Below are positions 7,948 to 16,855 of a stretch of 60,400 nt of DNA, piece after piece (position 1 is the stretch's first letter; each line of letters opens with the position of its first letter). This DNA comes from an uncultured Acidimicrobiales bacterium (GTDB lineage: Bacteria; Actinomycetota; Acidimicrobiia; Acidimicrobiales; SZUA-35). The notes under the pieces were generated by a model. That model was not told the origin of the DNA, did not search any database, and was given only the letters and a program-made list of their open reading frames with translations. Where the stretch lies: assembly GCA_937925335.1 (NCBI GenBank), contig CALEWY010000024.1, positions 1-60,400 of the forward strand, in the 5' to 3' direction. The position numbers and the translations under genes are program-made.

Positions 7948-10623
7948 GTGGACGTCAACGTTCGCGAAACGATGGAGGGGCTGCTCGAAGCCCCGATCAT
8001 CTATTTGCCGATTCGCCACCACAGCCCCGCGTGCGCGGCCGCGGTCGAACGAATCATCGATGACGTCAATCCCTATGCCGTTCTCGTCGAGGGCCCGCCT
8101 TCGTTCGATGATCAGATCGAGTTTCTCCTCGATCCTCAGGCAGCGATGCCGCTCGCCATCTATTCCTACGTCGTTGCCGAATTCATCCCGGAACCGCCGG
8201 CAAGCGACGACGACAGCGCGGATCAGGTCGAACCGGACGAAGCTGAGCTCGATCCCGAACCACAGCAATTCCGCCACGGCTCCTACTTCCCGATCTGTGA
8301 CTACTCACCCGAGCTCGTCGCCTTGAAGGCCGGCCGCGCAGCGGGCGCCCAACTCGGCTTCGTCGATCTCGACTACGAGGACCGGATGAAGCTCGGCGAG
8401 CGTTCACCCGTCGGCCACGTCGACGAGGACCGATTCACGTTCTCCGAAGTTCTGTCCGAGACCGCTCGACGCCTGAGTTGCCGAGATCACAACGAGTTGT
8501 GGGATCACATGGTCGAGAGCATCGACGGCACACCCGCCGAGGTGTTCACGGCCGTGCTGACCTACGCCACACTCGCTCGCTCCGACACCGAGACGTCGTC
8601 GATCGACGAGGCACGCGAGGACGCGATGGCGCAGATCGTTTGCACTGCGCTTGCTGAGCGAGATGCTGCGGGATCGGACCAGCCCATCGTGGTCGTCACC
8701 GGAGCAGCTCACACCGTCGTCCTTCCCAACCTCGTCACCAACCACGACTCGGCCGGAACCGAGTCGAACGAATCTGACTCCGATGATGCCGACGGCGATC
8801 ACCCCGACGGTGCATCCAACGACGGCGCATCCAACGACGGTGCATCCAACGACGGCGCATCCAACGACGGCGCATCCAACAACGCTGAGATCGACGCCGC
8901 TCGCGTCGACGTTCTCGATCGAGGACACGGGCTGATTCGATACAGCTTCGATCGCCTCGACGCTCTCTCCGGTTACGCCGCAGGCATGGCACACCCCGCG
9001 TGGCATCAAGACGTGTGGGTCCATCGCACGACCCCTCAAGCCGTTCCACCCCAAGAGGGCCTCATCAGCGACGTTGCTCGCGCCATTCGAGACGAAGCCG
9101 GTGATGGCCAACCCAGCCTGCCCTCCATGGTTGATGCGCTCACCGCTGCTGAGCAGCTGAGACGATTGCGGGGCCGAACGTCAGTCACCCTCTACGACGC
9201 GCTCGATGCGATGGTGAGTTGCTTCACCAAGGGGGAGGACAATGCAGCGAGCATCGTTCGACGCCAGGCCAGTGAACGCCTCACGGGCAACTCGCTCGGC
9301 ACGCTTCCGCCCGGCACACCCCGTCTCCCGCTCGCTCGTGACTTCGATCGATATCTCGAAGACCTCTCGCTCACGACCGAGACGAGCGCAGCCCGTCGAG
9401 TCGACCTCGACGTGTATCGAAGCGACCGAGACCGACGGCGATCGAGATTCCTCCACGGACTCGCAGCGATCGGTATCTCCTTCGGCCACTGCATCACGCC
9501 GCTTGCCTTTTCACGAGCGCAGGGACGCGATGTCATCCGAGAACGATGGGAGACTCAGTACGGACCGGCGACGGACACATCACTCACCGAGGCATCGATG
9601 TGGGGAGCCAGCATCGTCGAGGCTGTCACAGCAAAGACGCGCGACGAACTGCGCCTATTGCTCGCCAAACAGCCGGGTTCCGCAGACCTGATCGCACTCG
9701 TCGGCAGCGCCGCCCAACGAGGTGTGCCCGACGTTGTGCGGCTCACACTCGAAGAGCTCCGAACTCGGATCGCGATCGATCCTTCACTCCCGTCCATCGC
9801 AACCGCACTCACCGAATCAGCGCTTCTTCACTCCGCCCGAGAACCACTCGGCGGCAAGGCGCTCGATGCGCTCCCCGACCTTGCGATCCAGCTGTATCTC
9901 CGCGCCTGCCAGCTCGGCGGCCGAATCCACGCTGCCCCCGAGGAAGAGCAGGCCGACCTCGTCACCGCGCTCGAATCGGTGCATCGTGCGCTCGTCACCG
10001 AGGCGTGGCCCGGACTCGACGAGGAGCTGTTCTGGTCGATGCTCGAATCCCAGCGGGACACCTCTCCCCCTCAGCTGCGAGGCGCCATCGCCGGACTCGA
10101 ATGGCGAGGCGAACGGGTGACCGACGATGAGCTTGTCGCATTGGTGGGCGGCCACCTCGACCCCGGTACCGACCCAACCATCGGCGCAGCATTCCTCACG
10201 GGTCTGATCACCGTCGCCCGTGACGCCTTGTGGGAGGTCGACGAGATCGTCGTCGTCATGACCCGCAACTTTGCCGACGGCGACATGAAAGCGTTTCTCG
10301 CTCGTGCGCCCGGCCTGCGTTCGGCCTTGGCAGCGCTCACTCCCCAACAGACTGATCGGGTGGCCGAGAAGGTGCGATCGCTCACCGGAAGCCACCCCGG
10401 TCGCCACGTCGTTGGCATCAACGAACGAGACGTGGTCAAGCACACACAACTGTCCCTCACCGCCGAAGAAAACCTGCGAGAAGACGGGCTCGAAGCCTGG
10501 CTCACCCCGCCATCGGCGGCTGCCGACAGTGCCGCGAACAAAGAGACCAACAGCGCGACCAACAGCGCGACCAACAGCGCGACCGCAAGCCCGACCAATG
10601 CCGGCGCCGGAGTTGATTCGTGA
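7948..10623 (+). CDS. DUF5682 family protein (YehM-like)
   Basis: 891 aa from the GTG at 7948, eight bases after the MoxR stop; an upstream ATG at 7900 would overlap MoxR by 40 nt and adds an unlikely Arg/Pro-rich extension. The family hallmark YLPIRHHSPACA is at the amino end, followed by EGPPSFDDQIEFLLDP. A later strand ends in VVVTGAAHTVVL. An acidic, low-complexity linker holds five NDGAS-type pentapeptides, and the C-terminus carries TNSA repeats; both are encoded by perfect or near-perfect tandem DNA repeats. The HH near the start and the GAAH later resemble the paired motifs of TraB/TIKI or EreA-like folds, which is my inference. The stop overlaps the VWA start as GTGA. Confidence 0.85.
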   Translation: MDVNVRETMEGLLEAPIIYLPIRHHSPACAAAVERIIDDVNPYAVLVEGPPSFDDQIEFLLDPQAAMPLAIYSYVVAEFIPEPPASDDDSADQVEPDEAELDPEPQQFRHGSYFPICDYSPELVALKAGRAAGAQLGFVDLDYEDRMKLGERSPVGHVDEDRFTFSEVLSETARRLSCRDHNELWDHMVESIDGTPAEVFTAVLTYATLARSDTETSSIDEAREDAMAQIVCTALAERDAAGSDQPIVVVTGAAHTVVLPNLVTNHDSAGTESNESDSDDADGDHPDGASNDGASNDGASNDGASNDGASNNAEIDAARVDVLDRGHGLIRYSFDRLDALSGYAAGMAHPAWHQDVWVHRTTPQAVPPQEGLISDVARAIRDEAGDGQPSLPSMVDALTAAEQLRRLRGRTSVTLYDALDAMVSCFTKGEDNAASIVRRQASERLTGNSLGTLPPGTPRLPLARDFDRYLEDLSLTTETSAARRVDLDVYRSDRDRRRSRFLHGLAAIGISFGHCITPLAFSRAQGRDVIRERWETQYGPATDTSLTEASMWGASIVEAVTAKTRDELRLLLAKQPGSADLIALVGSAAQRGVPDVVRLTLEELRTRIAIDPSLPSIATALTESALLHSAREPLGGKALDALPDLAIQLYLRACQLGGRIHAAPEEEQADLVTALESVHRALVTEAWPGLDEELFWSMLESQRDTSPPQLRGAIAGLEWRGERVTDDELVALVGGHLDPGTDPTIGAAFLTGLITVARDALWEVDEIVVVMTRNFADGDMKAFLARAPGLRSALAALTPQQTDRVAEKVRSLTGSHPGRHVVGINERDVVKHTQLSLTAEENLREDGLEAWLTPPSAAADSAANKETNSATNSATNSATASPTNAGAGVDS
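8806..8880 (+). repeat. 15-bp tandem repeat, five copies, inside the DUF5682 gene
   Basis: Five adjacent copies of gacggYgcatccaac encode five copies of the pentapeptide DGASN. The only differences are T/C at the sixth base. The array sits in an acidic linker and keeps the frame, so copy-number change would alter only linker length. Confidence 0.95.
10546..10581 (+). repeat. 12-bp tandem repeat, three copies, at the 3' end of the DUF5682 gene
   Basis: Three exact copies of accaacagcgcg encode TNSA repeats in the disordered C-terminus. A fourth, diverged unit follows. Confidence 0.9.
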
Positions 10624-11789
10624 GCGAACAGGACGATTGGACGACGGCTCCCGACATCGGTCAGCGCTGGCGACTCGTGCTCGGCAAGTACTCAGAGCGT
10701 CGGCTTCCACCCCCGGAACAAGATCTGCTCCAGGCCGACGCGGCACTCGGGTTCTTGTACGACCGGCTCTACGGCGAACGAGGCCTCCGAGGCGACGGAA
10801 GTGGTCAGCCGCCGGGCGGAGCGGGTCAACAGCGATCAGCTGGTCTCGAAGCTGGGGTCCCACGAATCGTCGATTGGCTCGACACGGTCAACGAGCTCTT
10901 TCCCGAGGAGGTGGCGCAAGAATTGGCCACCGAAGCAGTCGAGCGATTCGGTCTGACCGAAGTGCTCACCCACCCGAACGCACTCGACCGAATCGAGCCA
11001 GACCTCGACACGCTCAAGCTCGTTCTCTCGTTGAAATCGGGTATGGCGCCGAACGCACTCGATGCCGTGCGCAAGATCGTCGCTGCGGTTGTCGACGAAC
11101 TCACCGAACGGCTTCGCACCGAACTCCAAGCCGTGCTGACTGGGAGGGTCGATCAGTTCAAGCGTTCTCGTCGGCCCGTCGGCCCGGTCGATGCGCGGAC
11201 GACGATCGAACGCAACCTCGGGACGTGGGATCCGGACCGTCAACGGCTGCTGATCGAAGAGGTCACCTTCTATCGCCGCAGCGCGATTCGTTACCCGTGG
11301 GAAGTGATCATCTGCGTTGACCAATCCGGATCGATGGTCGGCTCGGTCATCCACTCCGCGATCCTCGCCGGGATCATGGCTGGCCTCCCCGGCGTGACGG
11401 TGAAACTGGTGGTGTTCGACACGACCGTCGTCGACCTTTCCGGCTACGTCGACGATCCCGTCGAGACCCTGATGTCGGTTCAGCTCGGCGGCGGCACCGA
11501 CATCGGCCGAGCGGTCACCTACTGCGAACAGATCGTGACCAATCCCTCGCGCACCATCCTGGCGCTCGTGACCGATTTCTACGAGGGCGGTTCGGTGAGC
11601 GACCTGCTCAATGCCGTCGGTCGGCTCTCCGAGAGCGGCGTCACCATGATGGGTCTCGCCTCGCTCGACGATGGCGCCGGGCCCGCCTTTGACCACGCCA
11701 CGGCCGAACGAGTCGCACAATCGGGCATGCCGGTTGCTGCGATGACACCGAAGTCGTTCGCTCAATGGGCGGCAGGGGTCATGCAATGA
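10620..11789 (+). CDS. VWA-domain protein, CoxE-like (YehP-like)
   Basis: 389 aa from a GTG that overlaps the preceding stop (GTGA). The C-terminal half is a von Willebrand A domain with an intact MIDAS: DQSGSMVGS near residue 234, the threonine in GGGTDIGRA near residue 293, and a downstream aspartate in LVTDFYEGG. The N-terminal half is helical. In MoxR systems the VWA protein binds the AAA+ ring and positions a substrate through the MIDAS metal. E. coli YehP is the corresponding protein. The stop overlaps the SWIM gene start (ATGA). Confidence 0.92.
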   Translation: MSEQDDWTTAPDIGQRWRLVLGKYSERRLPPPEQDLLQADAALGFLYDRLYGERGLRGDGSGQPPGGAGQQRSAGLEAGVPRIVDWLDTVNELFPEEVAQELATEAVERFGLTEVLTHPNALDRIEPDLDTLKLVLSLKSGMAPNALDAVRKIVAAVVDELTERLRTELQAVLTGRVDQFKRSRRPVGPVDARTTIERNLGTWDPDRQRLLIEEVTFYRRSAIRYPWEVIICVDQSGSMVGSVIHSAILAGIMAGLPGVTVKLVVFDTTVVDLSGYVDDPVETLMSVQLGGGTDIGRAVTYCEQIVTNPSRTILALVTDFYEGGSVSDLLNAVGRLSESGVTMMGLASLDDGAGPAFDHATAERVAQSGMPVAAMTPKSFAQWAAGVMQ

Positions 11790-13834
11790 CCGATCAACGC
11801 AGTGGGCTCATCACACAAGCCGCTCGCTTCGACGACGACACCCTGGCTCACCTCGCCAACAAAGGCCTCGTTCGCCGAGCGAAGAAGCTGGTGGACGCGG
11901 GAGTCGAGCTGAGCGACGGGGACGATTCCCTCGTTGTCGAGGGCGACGGCTGGAGCGTCAACTTCGCATGGGATGAGCCCCTCGCCGACGGTCACTGCGG
12001 CTGCGCGACGGCCGGTGTGTGCCAACACCTCGTGGCCGCGATCATTGCGCTGCGCAGTGACGCTGACAGCGAAGACAGCCCACACAGCGATCCACCAAAT
12101 GGCGGCGAGGACTCTCCGCCGACCGACACGGCAGGCTTTGCTGACCTCTCGGATGGAGGTGACGGCGAATCAGACTCCGAGCTCGAATCGCGTGCGCCAA
12201 GACCGACGGAGGATGGCAGTTCAATTCGCCAGTCTCTGCTCGCTATGACCGATGACGCGCTGCGGAACTGGGCGAAGAAGGCCGACTCGACATGGGCGCA
12301 GACTCGGGCGGCATCGCTCGATCCCAACCAGGTCGTCATCGACGACTCGGGTTCGGTCCTCATCGTCGATCTCCCAACACCGCACGCGTCGGTTCGATTC
12401 GTGTCCTCAACTCCTGACGAGGCGCTGGTGAAACCAGCGAGCAAACACGATCGCAGGGCCACCGCACTCGCGGTCCTGGCGATCTGGCTGGTCGCTGAGC
12501 GCGAACTCGCCGTCCGCGATGAGCCGCCACGCCCAACCGAACTGCTCTTCGAACGAAACAACACCCTCCGGACGGCATCGCAGGTCACCACGGACCTCGT
12601 TCGACTCGGCCTTCTCTACCTCGGCAACGGTGAGCGAGAACGGCTCGACTCACTTGCGGCGGCATGTCGTGGTGTGAAGCTGTACCGACTCGCCATCCTT
12701 GCCGAGCGTGCGAGTGACCAGCTCGCCGCGCTCGACGCACAAACCGCCGACGCCAGCACCGACCGCCTCCTCGCCCAACTTGCGGAGATCTCGACGGTGG
12801 CGGAACGGCTCAGCAAACTGCTGGATCAAGGAGCACCACTCCCTGATGGCCTCGTCGGCCGCGCTCGCGCCCGATACGAAGCGATGGGCCATCTCCAACT
12901 CATCGGCCTCGGTCACTACCCGTGGGGCGATCGACGGTTCGCGGGCACGACGGCAGTCCTCGCCGAATCGAGCACCCGTTTCTTCACCGTCTCACGGCCC
13001 GAGCTGGTCAATGGACGGATGTTGAGCGAAGCCATTGGTTGGGAAGGCGCAGGATCGGCCTCGTCTCTGAGCGGGCGTCGCGTGACGTTGGCGAACGCCC
13101 TGGCCAGTGATGAACATCGCTTATCTGGATCGGCGAAGACATCCGCGAGCATCGGCGGCCCGATCACCCAGCAGGATCTCAACACACTCGCTTGGGCCGG
13201 CGAGGTTCCCACTCGCCCAAGCCGGCTCGCCGGCCGAACCGCTGCACCTTGGACGCTCATCCCGGTGGCAGCGGTCGAAGCCGGTCCAGCGTTCGACGAT
13301 GTCGACCAATCACTCGCATGGGCGATCCAGTCCTACGGACACGAGATCACGATGCGAACCTCGTATCGCCAATCGACCAAACCCATGATCGACAACATCG
13401 AACACCTCTTCTTCGAAGTCGGCGTGCCGCCCGAATACGTCATCGCCCGGCTCGATCTTCGCGACGGAAACCTCACCGGTTGGCCGATCGCAACCGTGAC
13501 AAACGGCGAGCTGTTCAACCTTTCGACGCCTCGACGTCTCGGAGCGACACACCACACAACGGCCGATGAGGACGAGGAGACACCCGACGAGCAGATCACG
13601 TCCACGCACCTCTCCAGGCTCGGCGACCGGATTGTCCGGATTGCCGAACGCGGGTGTTCCGAAGCCGGCCAGACCGACCTCGCACGAACTCGAACCCAGG
13701 CGTTCGACCATGGTTTCGTCACACTCAGCACCGTGATCGGTTCCACCACCGACCCAGCCGTCGCCGTGCTCCGGGCCGCGTGGGTTCACGGCGAGATGTC
13801 GAGCCTCTCGGGCGAAGAACCCGCTGGCTCGTAG
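11786..13834 (+). CDS. SWIM zinc-finger protein (YehQ-like)
   Basis: 682 aa from the ATG at 11786, which forms ATGA with the VWA stop; an in-frame ATG at 11765 is less likely. The SWIM motif C-x-C-x(n)-C-x-H is seen as CGCATAGVCQHLVA at residues about 71-84. After an acidic linker comes a long alpha/beta region without recognised motifs. SWIM domains bind zinc and often mediate DNA or protein contacts. As the last gene of the cluster it matches the position of YehQ. It is followed by about 110 bp containing no gene. Confidence 0.88.
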   Translation: MTDQRSGLITQAARFDDDTLAHLANKGLVRRAKKLVDAGVELSDGDDSLVVEGDGWSVNFAWDEPLADGHCGCATAGVCQHLVAAIIALRSDADSEDSPHSDPPNGGEDSPPTDTAGFADLSDGGDGESDSELESRAPRPTEDGSSIRQSLLAMTDDALRNWAKKADSTWAQTRAASLDPNQVVIDDSGSVLIVDLPTPHASVRFVSSTPDEALVKPASKHDRRATALAVLAIWLVAERELAVRDEPPRPTELLFERNNTLRTASQVTTDLVRLGLLYLGNGERERLDSLAAACRGVKLYRLAILAERASDQLAALDAQTADASTDRLLAQLAEISTVAERLSKLLDQGAPLPDGLVGRARARYEAMGHLQLIGLGHYPWGDRRFAGTTAVLAESSTRFFTVSRPELVNGRMLSEAIGWEGAGSASSLSGRRVTLANALASDEHRLSGSAKTSASIGGPITQQDLNTLAWAGEVPTRPSRLAGRTAAPWTLIPVAAVEAGPAFDDVDQSLAWAIQSYGHEITMRTSYRQSTKPMIDNIEHLFFEVGVPPEYVIARLDLRDGNLTGWPIATVTNGELFNLSTPRRLGATHHTTADEDEETPDEQITSTHLSRLGDRIVRIAERGCSEAGQTDLARTRTQAFDHGFVTLSTVIGSTTDPAVAVLRAAWVHGEMSSLSGEEPAGS

Positions 13835-13943
13835 AGAATTCTGCTCGCCGCGCATCGGATCCAATCGATTCGACGAACCCCCTCATTGGCGAACCAATGG
13901 CGGTGCCGCCTGCAATACCGACGGCGAAATGAACGGTGGAGAC

Positions 13944-15116
13944 ATGTATTCGAAGACCAACAAGCTCGGCAAGACGATCGGCGGGATCGTCTTGGCGGCA
14001 AGCGCACTCGCGGCCACGGCTGCACCGGTCGGCGCGACGGGCGGTAGCTCGAGCGATCCGGCCACGAGCCCGACGATTACCGACATCGTTGCAGCGAGCG
14101 GAGGCGAGTTCGACGCCGACCGCAACGACTACGACATCCTGCTCAACGCCGTTCTTGTCGCCGGCCTCGACGGCGCCTTGGCCGATCCCTCCGCAGAGCT
14201 CACGGTGCTCGCCCCGAACGACCGGGCCTTCCTCCGCCTCGCTCGCGAACTTGGATACCAAGGACGCAGCGAAGCCGATGCGTGGACCTTCCTCGTCGGG
14301 GCGTTGACCGAGCTCGGCGAAGGCGACCCCGTTGGGCCACTCACCACGGTCCTCACCTATCACGTCCTCCCCGGGTCGCTCGACTACCGCGACGTCCGCA
14401 CGGGCGGACCTCGCATCACCCTCGGCGGTGGTGAGATCAACCCGCAGGAGGATCGCACGATCCTCGACGCTGACCCAGACAACATCGACGCCCGCCTGCT
14501 CTTCCCTCGCTCGAACATCGAGGCTGCGAACGGCATGATCCACACGGTCAACCGGGTGATCCTCCCGCTCGACCTTGATCAGCCAGGTGGAACCATCGCT
14601 GAACGAGTGTCGGAATCCGGTGGCGACTTCGATCGCAACGGCAGCGACTACGACATCTTGTTGACGGCCGTTTCGGCAGCCGGCCTCGTCGATGCGCTGA
14701 GCGATCCGAACGCCTCGCTCACGGTGCTGGCCCCGACCGACCGCGCCTTTGTTCGCACTGCCCGTGATCTTGGCTATCACGGTTGGGACGAAGCTGGAGC
14801 GTGGGACTTCCTCGTGGAGACGCTCACCGAACTTGGCGACGGCGATCCGATCCCGGTCCTCACCGAGATCCTCACCTATCACGTGATCCCCGGAGAGATC
14901 GACTACCGCTCGCTTCGACTCGGCGGCGAGCAAACAACGCTCAACGGCGCGTCGATCACGGTGCTTGAAGACCGCACGATCCTTGACACCTTTGACGGTG
15001 CGACCGCCGATGGCATCGAAGACGCCAAGGTGCTCTACGCCCGTTCAAACATCGCAGCCGACAACGGCACGATCCATACGGTCAACCGGGTGCTGCTTCC
15101 CTTCGGCTCCAGCTGA
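13944..15116 (+). CDS. Secreted protein with two fasciclin (FAS1) domains
   Basis: 390 aa from the ATG at 13944, chosen because ggtggag lies just upstream and the reading begins with a clean signal peptide (KTIGGIVLAASALAATAAPVGA). Two FAS1 domains follow, at roughly residues 45-195 and 215-390. Each has the H1-type LTVLAPNDRAF / LTVLAPTDRAF block, the ILTYHVLPG / ILTYHVIPG block and the closing IHTVNRVILP / IHTVNRVLLP strand. Each domain opens with an acidic loop (DADRNDYD, DRNGSDYD) that could bind a cation. FAS1 domains usually mediate adhesion at the cell surface. No partner gene is evident nearby. Confidence 0.92.
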   Translation: MYSKTNKLGKTIGGIVLAASALAATAAPVGATGGSSSDPATSPTITDIVAASGGEFDADRNDYDILLNAVLVAGLDGALADPSAELTVLAPNDRAFLRLARELGYQGRSEADAWTFLVGALTELGEGDPVGPLTTVLTYHVLPGSLDYRDVRTGGPRITLGGGEINPQEDRTILDADPDNIDARLLFPRSNIEAANGMIHTVNRVILPLDLDQPGGTIAERVSESGGDFDRNGSDYDILLTAVSAAGLVDALSDPNASLTVLAPTDRAFVRTARDLGYHGWDEAGAWDFLVETLTELGDGDPIPVLTEILTYHVIPGEIDYRSLRLGGEQTTLNGASITVLEDRTILDTFDGATADGIEDAKVLYARSNIAADNGTIHTVNRVLLPFGSS

Positions 15117-15164
15117 CCAACGAGGCTCTTTGTCAGTCCCCCAGCTGACGAAGCCTCCACACGG

Positions 15165-15950
15165 TCACACGTGACCGTAGGAGACCCAGCCGCCATCGAC
15201 CACGGTGGTTTCGCCGGTGATGTAGCGAGCTTCTTGCGAAGCAAGCCAGGCAACCGCAGCCGCGATGTCGGCTGGGTCTCCAAGATCATCCATCGGGATG
15301 CGCCGCTTCAACGCCCCTTCATCAAGGGTCCCCGCGTCGATCAAGTCCTGCACCATGTCGGTTCGGATGTAGCCCGGCGCCACACAGTTGACCCGGATCC
15401 CGTGGGGTGCGAGATCGAGCGCCACGACCTTCGTCATGTGGTGAACCGCCGCTTTCGAGCTGCAGTAACCAGCACGGTTTGGGAAGGCATCGATGCCGGT
15501 CACCGAGCCGATGTTGATGATCGAACCTTGGATCTCGTGAGCCACCATCTGACGGGCAGCGAGTTGGCTGCCGTTGAACACGCCCTTGAGGTTGATGTCG
15601 ATCAGGCGGCTGAACTCCTCCGGCTCGTAGTCGAGAATCGTGTGCACACCAGAGATGCCGGCGTTGTTCACCATCACGGAGATCGGGCCCAACGCATCGG
15701 CTGAAGCAGTGAGGCCCTGCGCAACCGAGGAGTGGTCTTCGACGTGCATCTCGAGCGCAATCGTCTTCACGCCGAACTCCTCGGCGAGTCGAGTTGCGAT
15801 GCCCTCGACGTTGGCGACCGATGTGGCGGCGCAAGCGACCGAATAGCCATCCGCGGCGAACCGTTGGGCGATCGCTGCGCCGATGCCACGACTGGCGCCG
15901 GTCACCACCGCAACAGGTGACGCGGACGAGGAGGATGAAGATTTCGTCAT
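15165..15950 (-). CDS. SDR family oxidoreductase
   Basis: 261 aa classical short-chain dehydrogenase. The nucleotide-binding motif TGASRGIG is at residues 17-24, NNAGISG near the middle, and the catalytic Tyr-x-x-x-Lys appears as YCSSK after an INIGSVTG strand carrying the catalytic serine. The C-terminal ITGETTVVDGGW is typical of 3-oxoacyl-ACP reductase or glucose-dehydrogenase-like SDRs. The Ser-rich N-terminus is a short extension. Substrate cannot be read from the sequence. It is divergent from the PPOX gene, with only 33 bp between starts. Confidence 0.9.
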   Translation of the reverse strand: MTKSSSSSSASPVAVVTGASRGIGAAIAQRFAADGYSVACAATSVANVEGIATRLAEEFGVKTIALEMHVEDHSSVAQGLTASADALGPISVMVNNAGISGVHTILDYEPEEFSRLIDINLKGVFNGSQLAARQMVAHEIQGSIINIGSVTGIDAFPNRAGYCSSKAAVHHMTKVVALDLAPHGIRVNCVAPGYIRTDMVQDLIDAGTLDEGALKRRIPMDDLGDPADIAAAVAWLASQEARYITGETTVVDGGWVSYGHV

Positions 15951-15970
15951 AGGAGTGATCTTGGCACGAC

Positions 15971-15976
15971 TAACGT
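15971..15976 (+). promoter_or_regulatory. -10 element TAACGT of a leaderless gene
   Basis: The hexamer lies seven bases before the ATG of the PPOX gene, so transcription should begin at or next to the start codon. No Shine-Dalgarno sequence is present. Confidence 0.55.
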
Positions 15977-15983
15977 CAGACCC

Positions 15984-16388
15984 ATGTCGACGATCGCCGA
16001 TGAAAAGTACGTGAGCTTCACCACCTTCAAGAAGGACGGAACGCCCAAACCAACCCCGGTGTGGATTGCCGACCTCGGCAACGGAACGATGGGCTTCACA
16101 ACCTCGTCCTCGAGTTGGAAGGTCAAGCGGCTCGCGAACAACCCGCGAGTTGAGGTTCAGCCGAGCGACTCGAAGGGCAAGGTCACCAGCGGGACTTCAC
16201 CCGTGGCGGGCACGGCGGTCGTCGTCGAAGGCGCCGAGTTCGACCAGGCCGTTGCGGTGCTCAAGAAGAAGTACGGCGTCATGTATTTCATGATGACGTC
16301 GGTCGTCGGCAACATCGCCAAGCTGATCGGTAAGGGCTCTGGCACGGACCGGGCCATCGTGATCACGCTGGACGACGCCAGCTCCTGA
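15984..16388 (+). CDS. PPOX-class F420-dependent oxidoreductase
   Basis: 134 aa. The split-barrel flavin or deazaflavin fold is indicated by YVSFTTFKKDGTPKPTPVW at the start, followed by TSSSSWKVKRLANNPRVEV. These are the usual strand pair and Lys/Arg-rich loop of actinobacterial PPOX family F420-binding proteins. F420 rather than FMN is inferred from the short length and the actinobacterial context. The ATG is probably leaderless. ArfB begins 10 bp downstream, so the two may be cotranscribed. Confidence 0.85.
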   Translation: MSTIADEKYVSFTTFKKDGTPKPTPVWIADLGNGTMGFTTSSSSWKVKRLANNPRVEVQPSDSKGKVTSGTSPVAGTAVVVEGAEFDQAVAVLKKKYGVMYFMMTSVVGNIAKLIGKGSGTDRAIVITLDDASS

Positions 16389-16398
16389 AACGTCTGCG

Positions 16399-16806
16399 AT
16401 GCCACTCCCAGTGACCCGATCGCTGGTCATTCCCGATGCTGAGCTCGTCGAACGGTTCACGGCCTCGGGCGGTCCCGGCGGCCAACACGCCAACCGCTCG
16501 AACACGAAGGTTGAGCTGACGTGGAACATCGCCGAATCCGAAGCCGTGTCAGCGTCACAACGCACGCGACTCGTCCAACGTTTTGGCGATGTTGCGCGCG
16601 TTGTCGTCGATGACGAACGCTCCCAATCACGCAACCGTTCACTCGCTCGCTCTCGCCTGGCCGAGCAGCTCGTGATCGCTCTCGCCCCGGTGCGCTCGAG
16701 ACGAGCCACGAAACCGACACGCGGTTCAGCCCGCCGCCGTCTGAACGAAAAGAAGCGACGAAGCCAAGACAAACAACTGCGGCGAAAACCCAACCGAGAC
16801 GACTGA
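16399..16806 (+). CDS. arfB: Alternative ribosome-rescue factor ArfB (peptidyl-tRNA hydrolase)
   Basis: 135 aa. The catalytic GGQ motif is within SGGPGGQHANRSNTKVEL near residues 28-45, and the C-terminal tail is strongly basic (RRRLNEKKRRSQDKQLRRK). That tail is the part that enters the empty mRNA channel of stalled ribosomes. The length matches ArfB/YaeJ rather than full release factors. It releases nascent chains from non-stop complexes. It lies 10 bp after the PPOX stop. Confidence 0.93.
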   Translation: MPLPVTRSLVIPDAELVERFTASGGPGGQHANRSNTKVELTWNIAESEAVSASQRTRLVQRFGDVARVVVDDERSQSRNRSLARSRLAEQLVIALAPVRSRRATKPTRGSARRRLNEKKRRSQDKQLRRKPNRDD

Positions 16807-16855
16807 TTTCGACTCGGTCGGGAACCGCAACCGATCCTCTTCGCGAGGAAGGCGC

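Noticed and set aside
13725..14933. A 402-codon open frame on the minus strand opposite the fasciclin gene
   Set aside because: It is the antisense shadow of a GC-rich gene with a clear signal peptide and two FAS1 domains, and it has no recognisable domain or ribosome site.
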